Under the pieces are notes generated by a model. It did no database searches. It worked only from the letters and a program-made list of their open reading frames with translations, and had not been told where the DNA came from. Positions 1 to 6,573 of a stretch of DNA of 45,164 nt are shown here, piece after piece (position 1 is the first letter of the stretch; every line of letters starts with the position of its first letter). Origin of the DNA: Streptomyces plumbidurans (GTDB lineage Bacteria > Actinomycetota > Actinomycetes > Streptomycetales > Streptomycetaceae); contig NZ_JAFJSY010000026.1 of NCBI RefSeq assembly GCF_019857225.1, positions 1 to 45,164 on the forward strand, read 5' to 3'. The position numbers were made by a program, and so were the translations under genes.

Positions 1-2
1 CG

Positions 3-1076
3 GCCGGACGCTACGGCCGCTGGACGCCGCCCGGCCCCGGAGGCGGCGGGACCAGCCTGCTCGTGCCCGAGAGCCGCGCCTTCCCCGACAGCGACGACCT
101 GCTGGGCGAGGCGCTGCTCGCACTGGCCCGCAGCGGCACCCCGTCCGCGCGCGAGGTGCTGGTCGCGCTCGCCGTGCCCAGCGACGAGATCCGCTGGTGG
201 CGTCAGGCCCCGAGCGGGCCCGCCGCCTCCGCGCCCTGGAACGTGGAAGAGCAACTGCGCACCGCCGCCCGCCAGATGCTGCTCGCGGGCGCGCTCGCCA
301 CGCGCGCGCGTGCCGGTTACTACGGCGCCCGGCACCGCCGGTCCGCCGCCGCGATGCTGGAGAACGTGCTGGTGGGGCCGGCCGCCGGGGACGGCCGGCT
401 CACCGCCTTCGTACCGCTGGACACGGGACGGACGCTCGCCGTACGGCTCCATCAGGCGCTGTACGCCGCCCGCGAGGCCGTCGACTACCAACGCGCAACG
501 GGCGGCATGGACGCCTTCGACGGCGCCGTCGAGGCGGGCGTGAGCCGCGAACTCACCGAAGCGCTGATCGCCCTCGTGCGCGGCACCGAGGGAGCCAGGA
601 TCGGGGTCGACTGGGCGCCGGCCGCCGGAGTGCCCGCGGACTGCGCGGCGGGGGTCGAGCCGGTGGAGTTCTCGCCCGGCGACCTGCCCGCGCTGCGCGA
701 GGCGGGGGCCCGCTATCTGCGCGACGAGCCGTCCGTGCCCGTCCGGATCACCGGCACCGTGGTGCGGATGCGCAGGCCGGGCCCGCGCGGCGAGGGCAGC
801 GTTCGGCTGCGGGTGATCGCCGGGGCCGAGATCCCGCACGTGCGGATCACCCTCGACGAGGAGGACTACCGCATCGCCGGTCACGCCCACCTCGTGGGGC
901 TGCCGGTGCGGCTGCACGGGCAGCTGGAGTCCCGGGGCGGCTTCCGGCGACTGACCGGGGCCTGCGGGGTCGCGCCGGTACAGGTGGAGGAGGCCGAGCG
1001 GGACCGGCTGATGAAGTCGCTGCAGGAGAACCTCGACTTCTTCGAGGAGGCGTGCAGCGGGGACGACTGCGACTGA
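3..1076 (+). CDS. Conserved hypothetical protein, 5' end outside window
   Basis: The frame is open from the first base of the window to the stop at 1076, so the true start lies upstream; an internal GTG at 63 has no convincing ribosome binding site and need not be the start. About 357 residues are visible. I do not recognise the family. The C-terminal third (from roughly residue 240 of the visible part) alternates short hydrophobic strands with glycines, has an AHLVGLPVRLHG segment and looks like a small beta-barrel or OB-like fold; this is inference from pattern only. The last 25 residues are acidic and include two cysteines. There is no signal peptide or membrane segment in the visible part. 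It lies 137 bases upstream of thrS on the same strand. Codon usage is normal for the window, so it is very probably a real gene. Confidence 0.8.
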   Translation, partial: AGRYGRWTPPGPGGGGTSLLVPESRAFPDSDDLLGEALLALARSGTPSAREVLVALAVPSDEIRWWRQAPSGPAASAPWNVEEQLRTAARQMLLAGALATRARAGYYGARHRRSAAAMLENVLVGPAAGDGRLTAFVPLDTGRTLAVRLHQALYAAREAVDYQRATGGMDAFDGAVEAGVSRELTEALIALVRGTEGARIGVDWAPAAGVPADCAAGVEPVEFSPGDLPALREAGARYLRDEPSVPVRITGTVVRMRRPGPRGEGSVRLRVIAGAEIPHVRITLDEEDYRIAGHAHLVGLPVRLHGQLESRGGFRRLTGACGVAPVQVEEAERDRLMKSLQENLDFFEEACSGDDCD

Positions 1077-1123
1077 GGACGACTGCGACCGAACCCGGAG
1101 CGATGTTCACCAGAGGCGACCGT

Positions 1124-1154
1124 TTCGCGGTCGGCGGGTCGGGGTCGGTACGAT
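1124..1154 (+). promoter_or_regulatory. Candidate thrS promoter
   Basis: TACGAT at 1149-1154 fits the actinobacterial -10 pattern TANNNT and lies about 60 bases before the thrS start. The -35 candidate (TTCGCG, 1124-1129) is poor and its 19-bp spacing is long. No T-box features (specifier loop, AGGGTGGNACCGCG-like antiterminator) are visible between 1077 and 1213. Confidence 0.3.
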
Positions 1155-1213
1155 CCCCTATTGCGCGCGCTCCTGGTATGGCGCCGCACCCCACCTGCAG
1201 TCAGGAGAGACCG

Positions 1214-3190
1214 GTGTCAGACGTCCGTGTGATCATCCAACGCGATTCCGAGCGGGAAGAGCGCGTGGTGACGACGGGCACTACGGCCGCCGAGCTCTTC
1301 GCCGGCGAGCGCTCGATCGTCGCCGCGCGCGTGGGCGGGGACCTCAAGGACCTGGCCTACGTGCCGGCCGAGGGCGAGGTCGTGGAGCCGGTGGAGATCA
1401 CCTCCGAGGACGGTCTCAACATCCTGCGCCACTCCACCGCGCACGTGATGGCCCAGGCCGTGCAGCAGCTGTTCCCCGAGGCCAAGCTGGGCATCGGCCC
1501 GCCGGTCAAGGACGGCTTCTACTACGACTTCGACGTCGAGAAGCCGTTCACGCCCGAGGATCTCAAGGCCATCGAGAAGAAGATGCAGGAGATCCAGAAG
1601 CGCGGCCAGAAGTTCTCCCGCCGTGTGGTGACCGACGAGGCAGCCCGCGAGGAGCTCTCCGACGAGCCGTACAAGCTGGAGCTGATCGGCCTCAAGGGCT
1701 CGGCCTCGCACGACGACGGCGCGGACGTCGAGGTCGGCTCCGGTGAGCTGACGATCTACGACAACCTCGACGCCAAGACCGGCGAGCTGTGCTGGAAGGA
1801 CCTCTGCCGCGGTCCCCACCTGCCCTCCACCCGCAACATCCCGGCGTTCAAGCTGATGCGCAACGCGGCCGCCTACTGGCGCGGCAGCGAGAAGAACCCC
1901 ATGCTCCAGCGCATCTACGGCACCGCCTGGCCCTCCAAGGACGAGCTGAAGGCCCACCTCGACTTCCTCGCCGAGGCCGAGAAGCGCGACCACCGCAAGC
2001 TCGGCTCCGAACTCGACCTGTTCTCCATCCCGGAGCAGATCGGCTCCGGCCTCGCCGTCTTCCACCCCAAGGGCGGCATCGTCCGCCGGGTCATGGAGGA
2101 CTACTCGCGCCGTCGGCACGAGGAGGAGGGCTACGAGTTCGTCTACACCCCGCACGCGACGAAGGGGAAGCTCTTCGAGACGTCCGGGCACCTGGACTGG
2201 TACGCCGACGGCATGTACCCGCCCATGCAGCTCGACGAGGGCGTGGACTACTACCTCAAGCCCATGAACTGCCCGATGCACAACCTGATCTTCGACGCGC
2301 GCGGCCGCTCCTACCGCGAACTGCCGCTGCGCCTCTTCGAGTTCGGGACCGTGTACCGGTACGAGAAGTCCGGCGTCGTGCACGGCCTGACCCGCGCCCG
2401 CGGCTTCACCCAGGACGACGCGCACATCTACTGCACCCGCGAGCAGATGTCGGACGAGCTCGACAAGACGCTCACCTTCGTCCTCGGCCTGCTGCGCGAC
2501 TACGGCCTGACCGACTTCTACCTGGAGCTGTCCACCAAGGACCCGGAGAAGTTCGTCGGCTCCGACGAGGTCTGGGAGGAGGCGACCGAGACGCTGCGCC
2601 AGGTCGCCGAGAAGCAGGGCCTGCCCCTCGTCCCCGACCCGGGCGGCGCCGCCTTCTACGGCCCGAAGATCTCCGTGCAGACCAAGGACGCCATCGGCCG
2701 GACCTGGCAGATGTCGACGATCCAGCTCGACTTCAACCTGCCGGAGCGCTTCGACCTGGAGTACACGGGTCCGGACGGCTCCAAGCAGCGCCCGGTCATG
2801 ATCCACCGCGCGCTGTTCGGCTCCATCGAGCGGTTCTTCGCGGTGCTCCTGGAGCACTACGCGGGCGCCTTCCCGGCGTGGCTCGCGCCCGTCCAGGCGG
2901 TCGGCATCCCGATCGGCGACGCGCACGTCGAGTACCTGGAGAAGTTCGCCGCCGCGGCCAAGAAGCAGGGCCTGCGGGTCGAGGTCGACTCTTCCTCGGA
3001 CCGTATGCAGAAGAAGATCCGCAACGCCCAGAAGCAGAAGGTGCCCTTCATGGTCATCGCGGGCGACGAGGACATGTCGAACGGCTCGGTCTCCTTCCGC
3101 TATCGCGACGGTTCGCAGGAGAACGGCATCCCGGTCGACGAGGCCATCGCCAAGATCGTGAAGGTCGTCGAGGAGCGGACTCAGGTCTGA
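1214..3190 (+). CDS. thrS: Threonyl-tRNA synthetase
   Basis: Class II aminoacyl-tRNA synthetase that charges tRNA-Thr in the cytoplasm; 658 residues, the usual full length. An N-terminal TGS domain (about 1-65) is followed by the editing domain with its zinc-type motif H73-x3-H77 and C198-x3-H202, then the class II core. The core has PMNCPMHN with zinc ligand C353, a motif 2 region around RLFEFGTVYRYE, and motif 3 ending HRALFGSIERF, followed by a C-terminal anticodon-binding domain. The frame stays open far upstream, but the GTG at 1214 is chosen because AGGAGAG at 1203-1209 sits 4 bases before it and the protein then begins directly with the TGS domain. A stem-loop follows the stop. The neighbouring HIT gene could degrade Ap4A, a by-product of aminoacyl-tRNA synthetases. 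Confidence 0.98.
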   Translation: MSDVRVIIQRDSEREERVVTTGTTAAELFAGERSIVAARVGGDLKDLAYVPAEGEVVEPVEITSEDGLNILRHSTAHVMAQAVQQLFPEAKLGIGPPVKDGFYYDFDVEKPFTPEDLKAIEKKMQEIQKRGQKFSRRVVTDEAAREELSDEPYKLELIGLKGSASHDDGADVEVGSGELTIYDNLDAKTGELCWKDLCRGPHLPSTRNIPAFKLMRNAAAYWRGSEKNPMLQRIYGTAWPSKDELKAHLDFLAEAEKRDHRKLGSELDLFSIPEQIGSGLAVFHPKGGIVRRVMEDYSRRRHEEEGYEFVYTPHATKGKLFETSGHLDWYADGMYPPMQLDEGVDYYLKPMNCPMHNLIFDARGRSYRELPLRLFEFGTVYRYEKSGVVHGLTRARGFTQDDAHIYCTREQMSDELDKTLTFVLGLLRDYGLTDFYLELSTKDPEKFVGSDEVWEEATETLRQVAEKQGLPLVPDPGGAAFYGPKISVQTKDAIGRTWQMSTIQLDFNLPERFDLEYTGPDGSKQRPVMIHRALFGSIERFFAVLLEHYAGAFPAWLAPVQAVGIPIGDAHVEYLEKFAAAAKKQGLRVEVDSSSDRMQKKIRNAQKQKVPFMVIAGDEDMSNGSVSFRYRDGSQENGIPVDEAIAKIVKVVEERTQV

Positions 3191-3205
3191 TCCACGGCTC
3201 GTCGA

Positions 3206-3238
3206 AGGCCCCCGGGAGGCTCGGCCCCCCGGGGGTCT
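3206..3238. terminator. Bidirectional terminator between thrS and channel gene
   Basis: An 11-bp stem (3206-3216 with 3228-3238, one G-T pair) closes an 11-base loop, 16 bases after the thrS stop. The gene on the other strand ends at 3256, so the hairpin can serve both. There is no long T run, which is common in Streptomyces. Confidence 0.7.
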
Positions 3239-3255
3239 TCACATGTCGCGGGCCG

Positions 3256-3894
3256 TCATTCGCCGTCCCGCGAGAAGCTCTGCAGCAGCCAGGAGGCGAA
3301 GGTGCCGGTGACCGCGCCGAGGAGGGCGAGACCGATGCCCATCATCCCGACCGCGATCAGCCGGCCCAGCGGGGTCACCGGGACGATGTCGCCGTAGCCG
3401 ACGGTGGCGAGGGTCGCGCAGGTCCACCAGACCGCGTCGCCGAAGGTGCGCATCGTCGCGTCCGGCGCCCCGCGCTCCTGCTGGAAGACGGCGAGCGCTC
3501 CGGCGAAGCCCAGCAGCACGGTGGACAGCCCGGCGTACACCATCACGCGCGCGTGCAGCACGAGCCTCGGTCTGCCGTGCCGGCGCTGCACGGCCTCGTA
3601 CAGCCTGACGACCCGCAGCGGCCGCAGCAGCGGCAGCACTAGGACCACCGTGTCCAGCAGATGCGTCCGGACGAAGCGCAGCCGCTGCCCGCTCAGCCGC
3701 CAGAGGACCGCGTAGTCGACGGCGAACAGCGCCCAGGCGGCGAGCAGGAGCGCGAGATCGAGGTCGTGCCAGAGGCCGGGGAGGCCGGGGGCCAGGACCA
3801 GGATCGCGTACGAGGCGAGATAGACCATCGACGCCATGGCGAGCGGCACTTCCGTGCGCTGCTCCCAGCGGCCCGCACCACTGTCTTCGTCCAC
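3256..3894 (-). CDS. Potassium channel family protein (6-TM, ion_trans type)
   Basis: Probable voltage-gated-like K+ channel subunit of 212 residues in the cytoplasmic membrane. The filter TVGYGD at residues 164-169 is intact and preceded by a pore helix (FGDAVWWTCATLA). Five hydrophobic segments lie upstream of or around it, and a basic amphipathic stretch (RPLRVVRLYEAVQRR, 91-105) occupies the S4 position, although arginine spacing is less regular than in true voltage sensors. Start: the frame extends to an ATG at 3975, but that would overlap the start of the divergent HIT gene; GTG at 3894 gives the compact N-terminus VDEDSGAGRWEQ. No strong ribosome binding site distinguishes the options. 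The C-terminus stops a few residues after the last helix, so there is no RCK or nucleotide-binding domain. Confidence 0.88.
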   Translation of the reverse strand: MDEDSGAGRWEQRTEVPLAMASMVYLASYAILVLAPGLPGLWHDLDLALLLAAWALFAVDYAVLWRLSGQRLRFVRTHLLDTVVLVLPLLRPLRVVRLYEAVQRRHGRPRLVLHARVMVYAGLSTVLLGFAGALAVFQQERGAPDATMRTFGDAVWWTCATLATVGYGDIVPVTPLGRLIAVGMMGIGLALLGAVTGTFASWLLQSFSRDGE

Positions 3895-3960
3895 GGGCCC
3901 AGCTTGGCCCGGCGGGCTGCTCGCGCAACCCCGCCGACACGCTGCGAACGGGCGACGCCA

Positions 3961-3966
3961 TATGCT
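3961..3966 (+). promoter_or_regulatory. -10 box for a likely leaderless HIT transcript
   Basis: TATGCT (TANNNT) ends 7 bases before the ATG at 3974, which puts the predicted transcription start at or next to the A of the ATG. No purine-rich ribosome binding site precedes the ATG. The -35 region (CCGACA at 3934-3939) is weak and too distant at 21 bp. Confidence 0.45.
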
Positions 3967-3973
3967 GCATGGC

Positions 3974-4522
3974 ATGACGAGTGAGCCGGAGCAGCAGTTG
4001 GGAGTGGGGACGCAGGACGCCTTCCAGCGTCTGTGGACGCCCCACCGGATGGCCTACATCCAGGGCGAGAACAAGCCCACCGGCCCGGGTGCCGGCGACG
4101 GCTGCCCCTTCTGCTCCATCCCGGCCAAGTCCGACGAGGACGGGCTCATCGTCCGGCGCGGCGAGCAGGTCTACGCCGTGCTCAACCTCTACCCGTACAA
4201 CGGCGGCCACCTCATGGTCGTGCCCTACCGGCATGTCGCCGACTACACGGATCTCACCGACGTGGAGACCGCCGAACTCGCCGCGCTGACCAAGCAGGCG
4301 ATGACGGCGCTGCGCACCGCGTCCGGGGCGCACGGCTTCAACATCGGCATGAACCAGGGCACGGTCGCGGGCGCGGGCATCGCGGCCCATCTGCACCAGC
4401 ACATCGTCCCGCGCTGGGGCGGCGACACGAACTTCATGCCGGTCGTCGGGCACACGCGCGTACTGCCGCAGCTGCTCGCGGACACCCGGAAGATGCTGGC
4501 GGAGGCCTGGCCGGCGGTGTGA
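3974..4522 (+). CDS. HIT-family protein, Ap4A phosphorylase-like
   Basis: 182-residue histidine-triad nucleotide-binding protein. The triad is H139-L-H141-Q-H143 (HLHQHIV); H141 would be the nucleotide-binding nucleophile. A CPFC pair (C44, C47) near the N-terminus resembles the zinc site of the HIT subgroup that includes the mycobacterial diadenosine tetraphosphate phosphorylase Rv2613c, which also sits between thrS and pgsA. On that basis the likely reaction is phosphorolysis of Ap4A to ADP and ATP; the reaction is inference, the family is clear. The ATG at 3974 is preferred over one 12 bases upstream because the -10 box suits a leaderless start there. The gene is separated from pgsA by two minus-strand genes, unlike the mycobacterial arrangement. 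Confidence 0.93.
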   Translation: MTSEPEQQLGVGTQDAFQRLWTPHRMAYIQGENKPTGPGAGDGCPFCSIPAKSDEDGLIVRRGEQVYAVLNLYPYNGGHLMVVPYRHVADYTDLTDVETAELAALTKQAMTALRTASGAHGFNIGMNQGTVAGAGIAAHLHQHIVPRWGGDTNFMPVVGHTRVLPQLLADTRKMLAEAWPAV

Positions 4523-4524
4523 CG

Positions 4525-4561
4525 GCGGGACACCGGCACCCTTGGGGGCACCGTGTCCCGC
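4525..4561. terminator. Bidirectional terminator between HIT gene and unknown membrane gene
   Basis: Perfect 9-bp stem GCGGGACAC (4525-4533) with GTGTCCCGC (4553-4561) around a 19-base loop, lying between the convergent stops at 4522 and 4569. Confidence 0.7.
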
Positions 4562-4568
4562 GCGGGTC

Positions 4569-6230
4569 CTAGGCGTCGTAGACGTCGGCCTTGCGGGGCG
4601 TGGGGTCCTGCACCTGCGTCGACAGGAACGCCGACCTCGAACCGAACTGCTCCGTGTTCACGCCGTTCTCCTCCAGCACCCGTATCGCCGCGGCGTGCAC
4701 GACGCGCAGCACCGGGGTGGCGGCCCGCAGGGCGTCGTCCGCCATGAAGCGGTGGCGCCAGGGCTGGTCGGCCCAGGCGTGCCGCAGGCCGAACGGCTCG
4801 GGCAGGACTATCGTGCCGCCCAGCCAGTTCAGCAGCGGCGGGTACCAGCTGATCGGGGCGCGGACGGCGAGGCGGACGACCTCGTCGGTGTTGACCAGCG
4901 GCAGGTTCACCTTGCGGGTCTCCCACGGCTTGAAGGACTTCTGGACCTCCTTCGTCGGAGCCTCGGGCTTGCCCGTGAACAGGCCGTTGACCGGGCCGAG
5001 CGCATGTCCGGTGACCTCGATCCGCAGCGTCTCGTGCAGCACGGTCACCGTGATCATCATCGTGATGATCAACTGGCCGTCCCACAGCGTCCACTGCACG
5101 CCCAGATAGTGCCGGTCGCCCGCGCCGAACTGCTGCTTGTTGCAGATGTCCTGTATCGCGTGGGTCTTGATCTGGAACGCCTCCACGTCCGTGCCCTCGG
5201 GACGGGACACCGCCTTCGCGCTCTCCGCGATCGGCGTGACGATCCAGTGCCGTATGGAGGCCTTCGGGAAGCCGCCGGTGTTGAGCGTGTTGCGCTCCAG
5301 CATGCGCAGCTGGTCGTGGATCGCGCGGATGACGTCCCAGCTGCGGAACGGGTGGATCTCGCGCGTGGGATCGGCCGGCACCAGATCCTCCGCGAGCTGC
5401 CAGCTGCCCCAGCGGGTGCCCATGCCGAGGATGCCCTTGGGCCCGGCGTAGAACACGGAGTTGGACTGCTGCTCGGCGGCGAGCTTGGCCAGCGACTGGC
5501 GCAGCTGGTCCGCCTTGGTCTCGCCCGGGCTGGTCGGCACCGCCTCGGGCACCTTGGCGCCGACGCTGCTGCCCGCGAGCAGGCTGTCCCAGCGCCCGCG
5601 CAGGTCCTTCGCCGTACGCTCGCAGATCTGCTTCGCCCAGAACCAGCCGATGACCGGCATGACGACGCACGCACGCGCGTACCACGCCCAGAAGCCGGCG
5701 AAGGGCATCCGGATCAGGAAGATCACCGCGAGCGCGCCCACCGCCGCCAGCAGCGTCGTCGCCAGCGCGCCGGCCCGCTTGTCCGCGCGCCTGGCCACGG
5801 TCGTACGGATCGAGAAGACCAGCAGCCACACGAACAGTCCCGGCAGGAACAGCAGACCGCACAGCACCATCACGACGGACAGGTAATTGTCCCTGGCCTT
5901 GCGGATGTTGTTCGCCGCGAGGGCGTGCTCGACGACGACCTGCGGCTCGGCGCCGAAGGACTGGATGAGCGGCTTGCGGCCGGGGCCCACCATGCGGTCG
6001 ACCACCGCCCGGGAGAACGCCTCACCGAGGTTGGGCCGGAATATCGTGCCCCACTTCAGCCCCGGCTTGACCGTGGTCTGATGCCACTCGTTGTCGGCCT
6101 TCTTGATGTCCGCGACCGGATTGTCCCGGTAGGACGCCGAGGCCAGCGCGAACGTCGCCGTCTGGTCCCCGTCGCCCGTGCGCGGCACCTGGGGTCCGAA
6201 GATGTCCCCGTAGCCGCTCTCAACGGTCAT
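4569..6230 (-). CDS. Unknown membrane protein
   Basis: A 553-residue protein that I cannot assign to a named family. After about 115 polar residues come hydrophobic segments: one near 118-142 (YLSVVMVLCGLLFLPGLFVW) and a pair around 155-195. The remaining 350 residues are soluble-looking, rich in aromatics (RWGSWQLAEDL, HPFRSWDVIRAIHDQL), with a second hydrophobic stretch (QLIITMMITVTVLHETLRIEV) about two thirds in. No catalytic motif is evident. The chosen ATG at 6230 is preceded by a GGGGGCGGGA stretch; an upstream in-frame ATG (6242) and GTG (6293) remain possible. It is transcribed in the same direction as the EF-G-like gene but 343 bases away, with a hairpin between, so it probably has its own promoter. 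Codon usage is native. Confidence 0.85.
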   Translation of the reverse strand: MTVESGYGDIFGPQVPRTGDGDQTATFALASASYRDNPVADIKKADNEWHQTTVKPGLKWGTIFRPNLGEAFSRAVVDRMVGPGRKPLIQSFGAEPQVVVEHALAANNIRKARDNYLSVVMVLCGLLFLPGLFVWLLVFSIRTTVARRADKRAGALATTLLAAVGALAVIFLIRMPFAGFWAWYARACVVMPVIGWFWAKQICERTAKDLRGRWDSLLAGSSVGAKVPEAVPTSPGETKADQLRQSLAKLAAEQQSNSVFYAGPKGILGMGTRWGSWQLAEDLVPADPTREIHPFRSWDVIRAIHDQLRMLERNTLNTGGFPKASIRHWIVTPIAESAKAVSRPEGTDVEAFQIKTHAIQDICNKQQFGAGDRHYLGVQWTLWDGQLIITMMITVTVLHETLRIEVTGHALGPVNGLFTGKPEAPTKEVQKSFKPWETRKVNLPLVNTDEVVRLAVRAPISWYPPLLNWLGGTIVLPEPFGLRHAWADQPWRHRFMADDALRAATPVLRVVHAAAIRVLEENGVNTEQFGSRSAFLSTQVQDPTPRKADVYDA

Positions 6231-6346
6231 TCCCGCCCCCATCGCCGCGCGACACCGCCCTCTGCGGCTCTTCCCGACTTCCTTGCCCCGCACACCTGTT
6301 GAGCCAGGCCGACGCGGCGGATCCGCGCCGACTTGATCACGACATC

Positions 6347-6376
6347 AGCGTAGCTGCAGGCACTGACATCCGTCGG
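6347..6376 (-). promoter_or_regulatory. Candidate promoter of unknown membrane protein gene
   Basis: On the minus strand, CCGACG (6376-6371) and TACGCT (6352-6347) are separated by 18 bp, matching GAC of the -35 and TANNNT of the -10. This would give a leader of about 110 bases. Confidence 0.35.
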
Positions 6377-6427
6377 CGGACGGCCGAAGGCACCTTCCTC
6401 TTGCTCGTTCGCCTCCGGGGCGCTCAA

Positions 6428-6495
6428 GCCGATGCCGGGAGTCCGACCGTGCTCAGCCCTTCGGGCCTCCCAGCGCCCGTACTCCCGGCATCGGC
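6428..6495. terminator. Long stem-loop downstream of EF-G-like gene
   Basis: A perfect 15-bp inverted repeat, GCCGATGCCGGGAGT (6428-6442) with its complement (6481-6495), encloses a 38-base loop that contains its own small GCCC/GGGC hairpin (6456-6466). It lies about 80 bases beyond the stop of the minus-strand EF-G-like gene and is most simply its terminator, though the arms are unusually long and the loop is large. Confidence 0.55.
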
Positions 6496-6573
6496 GCGCC
6501 CCTCCGGCTTACTCGCGGCGCCGACGCGGAGGGGAGCGTTCCGCACGAGCGACCCGGACGCGCCCGGCGCCGA

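Larger units (their letters stand above)
6231..6573. other. Intergenic region between two minus-strand genes
   Basis: 343 bases with no convincing gene. It holds a large inverted repeat (6428-6495) near the EF-G-like gene end and a candidate minus-strand promoter (6347-6376) for the membrane-protein gene. Short open frames on both strands have no ribosome binding sites or recognisable products. Confidence 0.7.

Noticed and set aside
1077..1213. T-box riboswitch upstream of thrS
   Set aside because: No AGGGTGGNACCGCG-like antiterminator sequence, no stem I features, and only 137 bases available.
197..1213. N-terminal extension of thrS in the same open frame
   Set aside because: The frame is open because of high GC; it overlaps the upstream gene out of phase, and the thrS start at 1214 has a good ribosome binding site and family-consistent N-terminus.
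6227..6427. Small minus-strand frame upstream of the unknown membrane protein
   Set aside because: No ribosome binding site, overlaps the promoter candidate and start of the membrane-protein gene, and the translation looks random.
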